IMG/VR virus record: IMGVR_UViG_3300034166_001928
Coordinates: 1 to 24,545 of that record
Origin: a virus
Direction: 5' to 3' (one strand)
DNA length: 24,545 bases
Position numbers and translations under genes: made by a program. The notes below the pieces were generated by a model. It made no database searches. It was not told where the DNA came from and saw only the letters and a program-made list of their open reading frames with translations. Of this stretch, positions 5,998-14,763 are shown piece by piece (the first letter of the stretch is position 1; the number at the start of each line of letters is the position of its first letter).

Positions 5998-8430
5998 TCA
6001 CCCTGAGATGAGGCGGTTGCCCGTTGCGGTGTCTGAGGTGGTGCCGCTGGCGTTCGTCACCTTGCCGTACATGGCGCCGCCGCTCGGGTAGTTGCTCGGA
6101 TCGCTGATGGCCGTCGGGTACGTTGTCGCCCCGCGCTGAATCGACCAGTCGGCGTTGATCACTATGCCCGTGGGGATGGCTGCAGCGGCCCCCGTCTCGT
6201 CCACAACCGTCACTTGGAACGTGGCTGAAATGGTGACGATTCGAAACGCTGCGTTGCGCGTGAAAACGTCGTCGGCCTGCGTCGAATCACGGAGGATGAG
6301 GATGTCGCCGACCTGCACTCCCATCGTCGTGAGGTTGATGGTGCCTGTGAACTCCACGAGGTCAGAGCCGTCGGTGCTGGCGCTCCCGGTCAGCACGCCC
6401 TTGCTGCGCACGAGCAGCGTCTCGTCGTCGAGCAGGTACTGGCGCTCGTCGCTCGCGTCCTGCCGCCAGATGGCCTCAATCTCCACGGAATCGTCGCCGC
6501 TGGCGTAGGTGAGCCCCTCAATCTGAAACCACGTCTTTGCGTACGGGCCGCCAATGCTGGGCCCACGGGTCCACGTGAAGGCGAAGTAGCTGCCGAGATC
6601 GAGCAGCATCACGCGGATGTTCGTCTTGAAGCGGATTCGAGGGCGGGCCTCGGTGTCGATGCTGGTGCGCCAACCAAAGGGCGAGCGGGCCTGTTGCCGG
6701 TAGGGGCGCCAGCCCTGCTCGTACTTCGCTTCGATGATGCGGTCGGCGAGCGCGATGCCCGCCCCCGCCGTCAGGGTCGCAAAGTCGAAGGGCCCCGCGT
6801 AGGCAGGCATCGTCATGCCTTCGGCTTCGTAGATTTTCCCGCCTGTGAAGAAGATGCGGTTGGCCGGGGAGAAGCGCTCGCCATCGCCCGGGATGTCGTC
6901 GACGACATCGCGCACCTGCGTCTCCGGGATGTCAATGAGGGCCGCCGCCTGCGTCGCGATGGTGAAGTCACGCACGTCGCTCGAGAAGGCAAAGAGGCCA
7001 TCGTTGTTGATAAAGACATCGATGTCGCTCGACTGCGCCAGCGCGGTGATGACGGCTCGAAGCGAGGGAGGGCGGTACCACGAGTCGGGGCGGCGGTCGG
7101 TCCACGGCGCGACGACGCCGGCGCACGCAGCGTTCGGACACCCCCTGCGAATGCGCCCGCGCGAGACGGCGTCCACCGTCACGGCCGCATCGCTGTAGTG
7201 CGTGGCGAGATCCGTCAGAACGTCGGTCGCGTGCTGCACTGCGCTGACGGTGTGCGTGCGCGCGGAGAGCGGGAAGCCCTGAACGTACCATGCCGTGACG
7301 CCAGCGGCGGCGTTGCCGTACTGGATGTTGGATGCGTTGTTCGATGCGTAGTCGCGCATCTTGTAGACGGCGGTCGGCGGGTAGCCGCCCTGCCATTCGT
7401 TGGCGAAGTCGGTCGACTCGTAGGTGATGGCGCCGTTGGTGCCCGTGGCCGGGTTCTGACGGTCGACCGCCTTGCCACCAAACAGCCAATACAAGCCGCT
7501 CGTCATGTTGCCGACATTCCCGAGGTCGGCTCGCACAACGAGATAGATGATTTTGAACGTCTTGCTGCCGACCGTGATTGAGGGGCTGCGCTCGACGCTC
7601 CACACAGTCGTGGGCGCGCCACCCCCGCTGGTGACGGTCCTGGGGACGTCGTAGAGGCCTCCGGGGACAGCAGGAGTGCCAGCCCAGTTGATCCGCAGCG
7701 CGGTGATTTCTGTGCTCGAGGCCGCCCCGGCGTCTGTCGTGCAGCAGATGGGGACGATGACCTTGTTCTGGTACGCCGCGTCCACCGTCCCGAGCGGGAT
7801 GAGATGTGGGAAGGCGCGCACCCAGTCCTCACCGAAGGCGAGTTGAACCGGCGTGGACTCTTCTCCGTCGAGCACATCGGGGCGGCCGTAGCCATTCTTC
7901 AGCGGGTTGTTCGCCGTCGTGCCGACTGCCGCCCAGTTGTCGAGCGTGGGCAGTGACGCGGCCTCGGCCAGCCGCCCCATGATGTCGTCGCCGAGTTGCA
8001 GCGTCACCTTGGAGTCGTCGCGGCGCGGCGGCTCCGAGAGCATGAAGGTCCCGAGAGAGCGCGTGTCGGCCGTGCCCACGGGGTTGCTGACTTCGTAGAG
8101 CGCGAGGTACAGCTTGATGCGCACCTTCATTGCGGTGGCGATGTTCGGCCGCCCACACAGCCAATCGAGCCCGCCGTCGGCGTTGTCGAGGACGAGCTCG
8201 CACGTCGCAGACGTGGCCACGCGACTCTGCCCGAAGCCGCGCCGCACCGGAGACAACGAGAGCACGCGACTCGCGCGGCCCTGGGCGTTGGGCCTCGAGG
8301 TCGGGCTGCCCCCGTAAAGCCCTGCCTTGTCGGCGTACCGCGCCTCCATCGTGACGAAGTTGTCGAGCGACATGTCGACGAGAATGGCGCGACCGATGCC
8401 TTCGGTGGCGAGGAGGGAGGCAAGACTCAC
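5998..8430 (-). CDS. Large tail-tip/baseplate hub protein candidate
   Basis: The GTG start at 8430 lies in a GTGA overlap with the preceding distal tail gene. At 810 residues it is the largest product in the window. The N-terminal part (ILVDMSLDNFVTMEARYADK, later VATSATCELVLDNADGGLDWL, then TFMLSEPPRRDDSKVTLQLGD) resembles hub-type domains that precede phage tail-tip proteins. The centre includes CPNAAC and a region around PSLRAVITALAQSSDIDVFINNDG that recalls hub proteins which load and process a tip domain. Residues about 675-810 are Gly/Thr-rich and end GKVTNASGTTSDTATGN. Gene order (tape measure, distal tail protein, this gene, fibres) supports a tail-tip hub or central fibre; a specific family is not certain. 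Confidence 0.75.
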   Translation of the reverse strand: MSLASLLATEGIGRAILVDMSLDNFVTMEARYADKAGLYGGSPTSRPNAQGRASRVLSLSPVRRGFGQSRVATSATCELVLDNADGGLDWLCGRPNIATAMKVRIKLYLALYEVSNPVGTADTRSLGTFMLSEPPRRDDSKVTLQLGDDIMGRLAEAASLPTLDNWAAVGTTANNPLKNGYGRPDVLDGEESTPVQLAFGEDWVRAFPHLIPLGTVDAAYQNKVIVPICCTTDAGAASSTEITALRINWAGTPAVPGGLYDVPRTVTSGGGAPTTVWSVERSPSITVGSKTFKIIYLVVRADLGNVGNMTSGLYWLFGGKAVDRQNPATGTNGAITYESTDFANEWQGGYPPTAVYKMRDYASNNASNIQYGNAAAGVTAWYVQGFPLSARTHTVSAVQHATDVLTDLATHYSDAAVTVDAVSRGRIRRGCPNAACAGVVAPWTDRRPDSWYRPPSLRAVITALAQSSDIDVFINNDGLFAFSSDVRDFTIATQAAALIDIPETQVRDVVDDIPGDGERFSPANRIFFTGGKIYEAEGMTMPAYAGPFDFATLTAGAGIALADRIIEAKYEQGWRPYRQQARSPFGWRTSIDTEARPRIRFKTNIRVMLLDLGSYFAFTWTRGPSIGGPYAKTWFQIEGLTYASGDDSVEIEAIWRQDASDERQYLLDDETLLVRSKGVLTGSASTDGSDLVEFTGTINLTTMGVQVGDILILRDSTQADDVFTRNAAFRIVTISATFQVTVVDETGAAAAIPTGIVINADWSIQRGATTYPTAISDPSNYPSGGAMYGKVTNASGTTSDTATGNRLISG

Positions 8431-9254
8431 GAGCCCACCTCACGACCCAGCCCCACGAGCGTCAGGCTGTCGATGCCAAAGAGGCGGAAGTCATTCTCCG
8501 TCCATCCGAGCGTGTCCTGAAACTTGCCCCACAGGCACTGCAGCGCTGCAGAGGTGGCCGCTGTTGCGGTCGACTCAATGAAGTCGATGAAGAGGACGTT
8601 GATGGCGCCGCCTCGCGTGGCGCGCCACATCGCCATCACCTCGTTGCGCTGCGACGTCCCCTGTAGGTCGACGAAGGGCAACGACACGGTCCGAATGGGG
8701 CCACCTACGAAGGTGCTGCGCACGTTGCCGGTGCGCGACTCGTTGCGATTCTGCACGTAGCGCTCGGACTCTCCACTGCCGTACACGGGGTCTCGAGAGA
8801 GGACGCCGATGGTGGTGAGCGCCAGCAGCTCGCCCAGCGTGACGGTGAGCGTCCCGGTATGCGTGAACGTCAGCCGCCAGTAGCGACGCGAGACGGCGGG
8901 GAACTGCAGCACCGTGTCCTTCTGGTACGGCTCGTCGACGTTGAGGGTGGACGCCGCCTTCGCCGTTCCCGTGCCCGTCGTGAAGCCCGCGTCGCTCGCG
9001 TAGGTGACGGCCACCAAGCCGGCCGCCGCAGCCAGGTTGTGGTTGAGCAACGCAAAGCCCGAGAGACTCACCGCCGCGCCGAGGTCGATGGTGAGCGTCT
9101 GCCCGCTGGCCTGCGGCGTCGCGCTGCCGGCCACGAGTTCATCCATCACGCCGTCGTTGAGGCGCGCGCGGTTGTCCGTGAAGCCGCTGCTCCACGTGAA
9201 CGAAGTGGCAGCGAGGCCAGCGAGCGCCTGCGTTACGGAGAATCCGCGGCTCAT
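8427..9254 (-). CDS. Distal tail protein with discoidin-like domain
   Basis: This 275-residue protein starts with ATG at 9254 in an ATGA overlap with the tape measure stop. Residues about 20-150 have the pattern of an F5/8 type C (discoidin) sandwich: a FTDNRARLNDGVMDELVAGS opening, LTIDLGAAVSLSGFALLNHN, and a closing YWRLTFTHTGT strand followed by LGELLAL. The C-terminal half has VGGPIRTVSLPFVDL and an IDFIESTATAA segment. The place just after the tape measure and before the hub candidate is that of the distal tail protein in siphoviruses. A carbohydrate-binding module there could help adsorption. The domain is called from pattern, not from a search. Confidence 0.75.
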   Translation of the reverse strand: MSRGFSVTQALAGLAATSFTWSSGFTDNRARLNDGVMDELVAGSATPQASGQTLTIDLGAAVSLSGFALLNHNLAAAAGLVAVTYASDAGFTTGTGTAKAASTLNVDEPYQKDTVLQFPAVSRRYWRLTFTHTGTLTVTLGELLALTTIGVLSRDPVYGSGESERYVQNRNESRTGNVRSTFVGGPIRTVSLPFVDLQGTSQRNEVMAMWRATRGGAINVLFIDFIESTATAATSAALQCLWGKFQDTLGWTENDFRLFGIDSLTLVGLGREVGS

Positions 9255-11152
9255 CCCGGCACCATGCCCATCAGGCCGACGTTGCCGCGCCCGGCCCGAA
9301 TCGCGCGACGCAAGCCCAACCCGAAGTCAGACTCCACCGACTCGGCCACCGACTTCGCGTTGAGCGCCGAGACGTTGACGGTGAGGCTGGGCCCGCCCTT
9401 CGCCGCCGAGTCGACGCCGCCCTTGCCGCCCATGCGCTGCACCTCGTTCCTCGAGAGGACGCGCTCGCCCGACTGAAGAATGGCCGCGTGCTCGTCGGCG
9501 CCAATCCACGAGCCGGAGTGGTACCGGGGCAGCGTCGCCTCGTCGCCCACCCAGCCGCCCGAGTGGAACTTCTTGGGCATGTTGCCGCGGCTCCGGTTGG
9601 AGCGGCTCATCTCGCCGAAGCCCGCCTGAATGCCCATCGAGCCGAGGTTGCCGATGGCCGCGCCGAGAGCGGGCATGCCGTACGCCGTGCCGATGGCTGA
9701 GGCTGCGATGCTGAAGACGGCCGAGAGGATGGAGCCGACGAATTGCGCCGCGTCGAACTCGCCGCCGTCGGCCAGCTTCGCGAGTTGGTCGCTCAGTGCG
9801 TTGACGAAGGCCGCGCCGATTTGGTCACCGGTGGCCTTCCACTGGCGCTCCTTCGCTTCGATGCTCTGTCGGGCCTCTTGCGTGGCGCGCTTCTCGGCCT
9901 CCTCCTCGGCCTTGAGCATGTCCTCGGTTGCCTTGCGCTCCATCGCGGACTGCTGCTTCCACGAGTCGAGAGCCGCCTTCTCCTGGGCGTCGTGGTACTT
10001 CTGCCGCTCGGCGAGCGCCTGCGCGTACATCTGCCGGTCCGCCTCGAGCGCCTCCTCGTTCTGCTGCTGGATGAGCACCGACTGCTCGGCCATGCCGTCC
10101 TTCACGGCCGCCGTCTCCTCCTGCACGTACTCCTTCGTCAGCGTGAGGCTCTTCTTCGCGGCCTCCGCCGCCGCGTCGTGCATGCCCTTGTTCGTGGTGC
10201 CGGTGACGGAGGGAAGCGTCAGCTCCTTACTCTTGCCGACGAGGGCATCGAGCTTCGCCTGCGCCCGGTCCATGTCCTCGGTGAACATCTTGATGATGGT
10301 GTCGGACTGGCCCTCCATCATCGCTTCGTTCAGCTCGTACTGCGCATCAGTGAGCGCCTGCTTCGCGTTGGCGAGGTCGAGCGCACGAATCTTCTCGTCG
10401 AGCTCACCACGCGAGCGCTTCTGCGTGATGAACTCGTCCATCTCGCGCAGCGCCGAGGTGAGCGCCCCGACGGCCCCCGCCTCCTGCATGAAGCCCGCGA
10501 TGGACTCGCCGATGCTCTTCTGCAGGTCGTCGAAGGCGAGCCCCGCGCCACGCAGCGAGCCGGTGAGCGACTCCGCGTCAGCGGTAGCCGCCCCGCCGAA
10601 CTTCGCGTTGAGCGCTGCCACCGCCGCGGCGAGGTCCTTCCCCTTGTCGCCCGTCTCCGTGAAGTGAACACCCAGCTTCGCGAGACCCACGCCGCCCGAC
10701 TCGACGTTGCGAATGAGGTCCTGCGTCGCGCCGACGGCGTCCTGCCCGGTGGCCGCCGCGTAGTTGAGGATGGCCTCTTCGACTTCCTTCGTCGCCGCGC
10801 CGACACCGCCCCACTGCGTGAGCAGAATCTCCGACTGCTTGATGATGTCGTCGTCGACCGCGTACAGCCGCGAGAGGGCTTCCGCCTGGTCGTCCAGCAC
10901 GTCGGCGTAGTCGCCGGCCGCTCGAGCGAGCTGCCGCTGCACGCGCTCCGACTCGGCGTAGGCCTTCACCGCATCGACGCCGAAGCGCACCACCATCTCA
11001 GCGGCCGCCTTGGCGACATTCGCCAGCTCCTGCCACTTCACCACCGACTTGCCGACGTCGTCGCCGAGCTCGCCGACAGCGCCCCCCGCCTCGTTGAAGG
11101 CACCGACGGCGCCGCTTGCATCGCCGTTGAGTCGAATCTCGATGTCAGACAC
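9251..11152 (-). CDS. Tape measure protein
   Basis: The start is GTG at 11152, six bases after AGGAGG and overlapping the end of the chaperone extension. The 633-residue protein begins MSDIEIRLNGDASGAVGAFN, a usual opening for tape measures. A long charged coiled coil covers about residues 335-450. A hydrophobic Gly/Ala-rich stretch follows at about 480-525. The C-terminus has HSGSWIGADEHAAILQSGE and VLSRNEVQRMGG, a signature of many siphovirus tape measures. The protein sets tail length during tube assembly and passes into the host envelope at injection. At roughly 0.15 nm per residue the tail would be about 95 nm. Order (tube, chaperones, tape measure) is classical. Confidence 0.92.
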   Translation of the reverse strand: MSDIEIRLNGDASGAVGAFNEAGGAVGELGDDVGKSVVKWQELANVAKAAAEMVVRFGVDAVKAYAESERVQRQLARAAGDYADVLDDQAEALSRLYAVDDDIIKQSEILLTQWGGVGAATKEVEEAILNYAAATGQDAVGATQDLIRNVESGGVGLAKLGVHFTETGDKGKDLAAAVAALNAKFGGAATADAESLTGSLRGAGLAFDDLQKSIGESIAGFMQEAGAVGALTSALREMDEFITQKRSRGELDEKIRALDLANAKQALTDAQYELNEAMMEGQSDTIIKMFTEDMDRAQAKLDALVGKSKELTLPSVTGTTNKGMHDAAAEAAKKSLTLTKEYVQEETAAVKDGMAEQSVLIQQQNEEALEADRQMYAQALAERQKYHDAQEKAALDSWKQQSAMERKATEDMLKAEEEAEKRATQEARQSIEAKERQWKATGDQIGAAFVNALSDQLAKLADGGEFDAAQFVGSILSAVFSIAASAIGTAYGMPALGAAIGNLGSMGIQAGFGEMSRSNRSRGNMPKKFHSGGWVGDEATLPRYHSGSWIGADEHAAILQSGERVLSRNEVQRMGGKGGVDSAAKGGPSLTVNVSALNAKSVAESVESDFGLGLRRAIRAGRGNVGLMGMVPG

Positions 11153-11576
11153 CGGCCGCCTCCTGTCGCAAGTACGCCTTCACCACTGCCGCCTCGCTCC
11201 GCATGAACGCCAGCCCGTCAGCGATGCGCTTCGGCCACGAGTCCCACACGCCGCCCGAGAAGGGGGGCGCGTCAACCCACTGCGACGTCGAGCGCCACAC
11301 CGCCACGATGTCGGCCACCTTCGCGTGGGCCTCGTCGATGTCGACGAGCGCGAGGTGACGCGGCTGGGGAGCGGCGGGCTTGCCGTCCCTCCACTGCGGT
11401 GTCAGCCCGAAGAAGCCCATCGCCTGGTCTGCCTCCCACTTCAGCGGGCGCCCGTCTGCTTCGCGGCCTTCGCGGGCCTCTGGTCGCCCGTAGAGCGCGC
11501 CCCACCAGAGGACCGCAGCGAGAAAAGCTCGTCGGGCCCGGCCAGCGAATTGAAGCTGGTCAGCGCCGCGCTCAAG
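11145..11576 (-). CDS. Tail assembly chaperone, T-like extension in the -1 frame
   Basis: This is the stretch of the -1 frame that is open relative to the chaperone gene, from the base after its TGA at 11577-11579 to its stop just before the tape measure. An ATG at 11420 could start a 91-residue protein, but the sequence upstream of it is clearly coding: LWWGALYGRPEAREG, then GRPLKWEADQAMGFFGLTP. A Trp-rich core followed by an acidic helix is typical of the T domain of phage tail chaperones. It is therefore best read as the C-terminal part of a G-T fusion made by -1 frameshifting, about 250 residues in all. The fusion binds the tape measure and recruits tube subunits in phage lambda. Confidence 0.8.
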   Translation of the reverse strand, partial: LERGADQLQFAGRARRAFLAAVLWWGALYGRPEAREGREADGRPLKWEADQAMGFFGLTPQWRDGKPAAPQPRHLALVDIDEAHAKVADIVAVWRSTSQWVDAPPFSGGVWDSWPKRIADGLAFMRSEAAVVKAYLRQEAAGV

Positions 11577-11896
11577 TCACGCAGCGCGCCCAGCCCCCGG
11601 TCCGCCATCGTCGAGACGAGCGCCACGTAGTCGCCGAAGGTGGCCAGCGGCTGGCCATCGACGGCGTGCGGCCCCTCGAAGACGCGCACGTACGGCGTCA
11701 GCGCCTCGGCCATGGCCGCGCGCACCCCGTCGACGGTGTCGGCCGTGCGAATGGCGGCGAAGACGCCCTCGAGTTGCTCCGCCGTCAGGCCCGCCGCCAA
11801 CTCGAGGAAGAGCACCGGCCCGCCCTCGAGCTCTCGATTCTCCCCGATGTCGGGAGCCCACTTCTTCCAGCTCCACCTGCGCGTGAGCGTCGCCAT
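11441..11896 (-). CDS. Tail assembly chaperone, G-like
   Basis: The ATG at 11896 has GAGG upstream and begins a 151-residue product (MATLTRRWSWKKWAPDIGEN). It is mostly helical and contains FLELAAGLTAEQLEGVFAAI and a GLGALRDLSAALTSF segment. It sits between the tail tube and the tape measure, the place of gpG in lambda-like tails, where it coats the tape measure during assembly. The downstream end overlaps the T-like frame, with a plausible slip site at 11522-11527. The last 28 residues (RSSGGARSTGDQRPAKAAK) are low-complexity, as expected if translation often leaves this frame earlier. Confidence 0.8.
   Translation of the reverse strand: MATLTRRWSWKKWAPDIGENRELEGGPVLFLELAAGLTAEQLEGVFAAIRTADTVDGVRAAMAEALTPYVRVFEGPHAVDGQPLATFGDYVALVSTMADRGLGALRDLSAALTSFNSLAGPDELFSLRSSGGARSTGDQRPAKAAKQTGAR
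11522..11527 (-). promoter_or_regulatory. Possible -1 frameshift slip site
   Basis: On the minus strand, codons GAG CTT TTC TCG of the G-like frame contain the run CTTTTC. A phenylalanine tRNA on TTC can move back one base to TTT with full wobble pairing. After the slip, translation continues as L-A-A-V-L-W-W-G-A-L in the T-like frame. It is not a perfect XXXYYYZ heptamer. The site lies inside the only window (11441-11576) in which both frames are open. Confidence 0.45.
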
Positions 11897-11903
11897 GTGC
11901 GCC

Positions 11904-13124
11904 TCAGGTCAAGACGATGTTGAACGCGTCGTTGCCGTTGCCCGTGCCGCCGCGCACCCGGAGCGAGACGTCGACGATGGCGATGTCCGACGCCGTGTCG
12001 GGCGGGTTGAAGGTGACAATCTCGCAGTTGGGCGCGTTGAACGTGACGATGCCGCCCGCGCCGGTGCCCTGCACGAGAGCGAGCGCGAGGTTGGGGCGAG
12101 CCGTGGCCTTGCCCATCATCGACACCGCGTCACCGCTGAGCACCATCTGCATCTGCACCTTCACCGCGGTGCGCGTGTACTTCGCGCCCTGCGAGTAGCG
12201 GCTGCCCGTCTCGGGCTCGAGCAGGTCCATGCCGGTGGTGATGTCGACCGACCAGCTGCGCACGCGCGTCGCCACGCCGCCGAGCGTCACCGTCGAAACG
12301 GGCTCCGCGATGGGCGAGCCGGTGAAGGTGGGCGTCGGGCGGAACGGCACGAGGGGCTGCGCAGTGTGTGCCGCCGCGGTGGAGCCGAGCGCGCCACGCA
12401 CGATGGTGGCCGACGTGCCGCCCGGCGTGCAGGCCGTCACCTGAATGACTTCGGCCTCACACTGGTAGTACCCAAGGCCGAGCCGGTACGACTCTTCGGC
12501 CGTGATGGTGAGCGACGTCACCACGCCAGAGGCGAGGGTGATGGAGTCGATGCGGCCCAGCACGCCCGCCTGCCCGGCCGCCGTCGTCTTGCCGATGCCC
12601 ACGCCCGCGAACTTGGCCATCAACTCGGAGCCGCCGCCCTCGAGGCGCAGCGACTTCGCGACGCAGCCGCGCAGCACTTCGGCCTCGTGCACCGCCAGGC
12701 CGTTACCGAGGAAGCGCGTCAGCGACACGCCGGCGAAGGCCCCGCCCTCGAGCGGCTGCCCGGGCGCGGTGATGGTGACGTTCGAGCCGCCGTTGATGGT
12801 GTGCAGCAGGCCCGCCGAGCGGAGGAAGGGCAGCAGCGGAGAGGCCGTGTCGACCGCCGCGCGGCTCTTCATCGACGTGTCGAAGGTCCACTCGCGAGGC
12901 ATCACGCGCCCCTCGACGAAGCCCGACGTCTCGTCACGGCCGACGGCGCGGTCCTGCTTCGCGCGTACGATGCCGGCTTCAGCGCCGCCCAGGCTGCAGG
13001 CGATGGCCTCGACGGCCAGCAGCCCGTAGGCCGCAGTCGACGCAGGGGCAGGGGTGACGCCGAGAGTCGTCTCGGTCGCGGCGAGGACCAGCTCGTCCCA
13101 GGCATTCACAGGGTTGGCAGACAT
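11904..13124 (-). CDS. Major tail tube protein
   Basis: This 406-residue protein starts with ATG at 13124 behind AAGGAAG. It begins MSANPVNAWDELVLAATETT and contains FVEGRVMPREWTFDTSMKS, a motif of tube subunits that include an early loop. Several beta stretches follow, with the end at GNGNDAFNIVLT. It is long for a tube subunit, so an added surface domain is likely (for example the region around residues 200-290 with TLASGVVTSLTITAEESYRL). Placement immediately before the chaperone pair and tape measure is the main support for the call. The strong ribosome site and separate cistron suit high expression. Confidence 0.8.
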   Translation of the reverse strand: MSANPVNAWDELVLAATETTLGVTPAPASTAAYGLLAVEAIACSLGGAEAGIVRAKQDRAVGRDETSGFVEGRVMPREWTFDTSMKSRAAVDTASPLLPFLRSAGLLHTINGGSNVTITAPGQPLEGGAFAGVSLTRFLGNGLAVHEAEVLRGCVAKSLRLEGGGSELMAKFAGVGIGKTTAAGQAGVLGRIDSITLASGVVTSLTITAEESYRLGLGYYQCEAEVIQVTACTPGGTSATIVRGALGSTAAAHTAQPLVPFRPTPTFTGSPIAEPVSTVTLGGVATRVRSWSVDITTGMDLLEPETGSRYSQGAKYTRTAVKVQMQMVLSGDAVSMMGKATARPNLALALVQGTGAGGIVTFNAPNCEIVTFNPPDTASDIAIVDVSLRVRGGTGNGNDAFNIVLT

Positions 13125-13136
13125 GGGTGCTTCCTT

Positions 13137-14516
13137 TCATTCGGGCCGCTGGAAGACGCGGACGTTGATGGTGAGTCGGGCGGTGTCGAACAGCACGCCA
13201 GGCACTTCGCTCAGCGCGAGCGGGTCCCCGGAGATGACGGTGTCGGTGAGGCTGGCCAGCTGAATGTCACCGGCTCGGCCGAGGTAGCTGCCTTCGGTGG
13301 TGAGCAGCAGCTCGCGCACCGCACGCACGCAGGAGGAAATCATCTCGCGGCTTCGGTGCGGCGGGGCCGCAGCACTGAAGGGGCGCCAGATGTCGGTGGT
13401 GATGGCGACGTTGAATGTGTCGCGGCGCAGGCCCGGGTGTGTCGGCCGCGTGGTGCGGTTGCCGAGCAGCACCCAGAAGCCTTGGCCCATGTCGGGCGCA
13501 GTGAGGGGGCGCCCGTCGACGACGCCACGCCACGAGGGCGAGACGAGGGCGCCGGCCTCGACGTGCTCCCCGCCCTCAGCCCAGCCCAGCGCCGCGTTGC
13601 CACCCGTGGGACCGAGGTCGCGAGCCACCAGCGCCACCGAGGGCGCACCCACGGCAGGCGCGAGCGTGCTGGTGAGCTGCACGCGCCCGGCGAAGTCGAC
13701 CGACGCGGTGAGGTTGGGCACCGACGCCGCGTTGATGTCGTTGGCGATGGTGTTGGCTGACACCGCGCCGCCGCTGGTGAGCGTCACCTCGACGGGCGTG
13801 GCACCCTGCGACACCGACGAGAGCCGCAGCTTCGCGCCGCTGGGCACCACGAAGGGGCCGGCGAGGGCCGACTTGAGCACCGCGGGGCGCAGCGCGTTCA
13901 GCTGGGCCACCTTGGCCGGCAGGTAGCGCAGCAGGTACTCGCGCACGGCGGTGATGGCCAGCGCGTCAGGCTGCAGCCCGGGCGAGGCGCTGATGACGGT
14001 GCCGCCGCCACCCGAGACGAGCGGCTCCGTGTCGTAGGACCAGAAGGGCTGCGCGCTGCCCGTGGGCCCGAGAATGACGCCGACCGCCCCCGCCGCGAGG
14101 TCGCCCGCTGCCGGCGTGAAGGCGAAGAGGCTGGTCGAGCCGCCCGGCACGGGCGTCACGGTGAGGCTGGTGCCGCTGTACCCGGCCACCGTCGGCGCAG
14201 CGCCCGCCCACAGCGTGCCGTCGGGGTTGGTCACCACCACAGCGTCGAACTGGTTGCTGCCGTCGGGCAGGTACACGGGCACGGCCCAGTACCGGGGGAG
14301 GTTGCCCGCGCCGAAATCGACGAGCACCACCGTGCCCGCCAGTTCGTCTGCGTCGCTCGCGTTGATGCGCCACACGCCGGGCGCAGAGGCCACAGGCGTC
14401 ACGCTGGGCGCGGTGCGAACGTTGCCCGCCCGGTCCCATGCAGACACACCGGGGCTGCCGCTGGTGAGCGGTGCGCCGGTCGAGTCGACAACAGGGACGG
14501 TGCGGGCGTCAGCCAT
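13137..14516 (-). CDS. Tail completion/terminator region protein, multi-domain
   Basis: This 459-residue protein starts with ATG at 14516. The N-terminal 170 residues are beta-rich and Ig-like in character (PVVDSTGAPLTSGSPGVSAW, later YWAVPVYLPDGSNQF). A second region at about 210-330 (KLRLSSVSQGATPVEVTL) resembles a further sandwich. The last 110 residues carry FNVAITTDIWRPFSAAAPP and a helix IISCVRAVREL-like segment followed by LFDTARLTINVRVF, which recalls tail terminator proteins. Its place before the tail tube fits a tail completion protein with N-terminal additions. I cannot name a family with certainty. Confidence 0.55.
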   Translation of the reverse strand: MADARTVPVVDSTGAPLTSGSPGVSAWDRAGNVRTAPSVTPVASAPGVWRINASDADELAGTVVLVDFGAGNLPRYWAVPVYLPDGSNQFDAVVVTNPDGTLWAGAAPTVAGYSGTSLTVTPVPGGSTSLFAFTPAAGDLAAGAVGVILGPTGSAQPFWSYDTEPLVSGGGGTVISASPGLQPDALAITAVREYLLRYLPAKVAQLNALRPAVLKSALAGPFVVPSGAKLRLSSVSQGATPVEVTLTSGGAVSANTIANDINAASVPNLTASVDFAGRVQLTSTLAPAVGAPSVALVARDLGPTGGNAALGWAEGGEHVEAGALVSPSWRGVVDGRPLTAPDMGQGFWVLLGNRTTRPTHPGLRRDTFNVAITTDIWRPFSAAAPPHRSREMISSCVRAVRELLLTTEGSYLGRAGDIQLASLTDTVISGDPLALSEVPGVLFDTARLTINVRVFQRPE

Positions 14517-14519
14517 GGC

Positions 14520-14756
14520 TCAGGGGTTCGCGGCGAGCCACGCCTGAAAGCGGGTGACGACCAACGCATCGCGCTGGTCGGTGAAGGTCTGCGTCTGAAC
14601 GGTGGTGACGGTGGTGTCGGCCGTCGCCTTGTCGTGCAGAGCGGCGAGCTCGTGCAGCGTGTTGATGGCCTCGGCCAAATTCTCGCGGAAAGTGGCGGTG
14701 CCCTCGCTGTAGAGCGCGACCGCGAGGGTGGTGGCCTGCTGTTTCGGAGTGGGCAT
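14520..14756 (-). CDS. 78-residue helical phage protein, unknown
   Basis: The ATG at 14756 has AGGA upstream, and the gene ends 3 bases before the next start. The product is helical and Ala/Thr-rich (MPTPKQQATTLAVALYSEG, then FRENLAEAINTLHELAALHD). It ends RFQAWLAANP. It has no membrane segment. Size and position, immediately downstream of a fibre-like gene, fit either a fibre chaperone or a small tail completion factor, but no family is recognised. Confidence 0.6.
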   Translation of the reverse strand: MPTPKQQATTLAVALYSEGTATFRENLAEAINTLHELAALHDKATADTTVTTVQTQTFTDQRDALVVTRFQAWLAANP

Positions 14757-14763
14757 GTGTTCC

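Noticed and set aside
9743-13760. Long plus-strand frames (487 and 706 codons) opposite the tape measure and tail tube
   Set aside because: These are antisense shadows of clear tail genes, with compositions dominated by Arg, Leu, Glu and His and no ribosome site.
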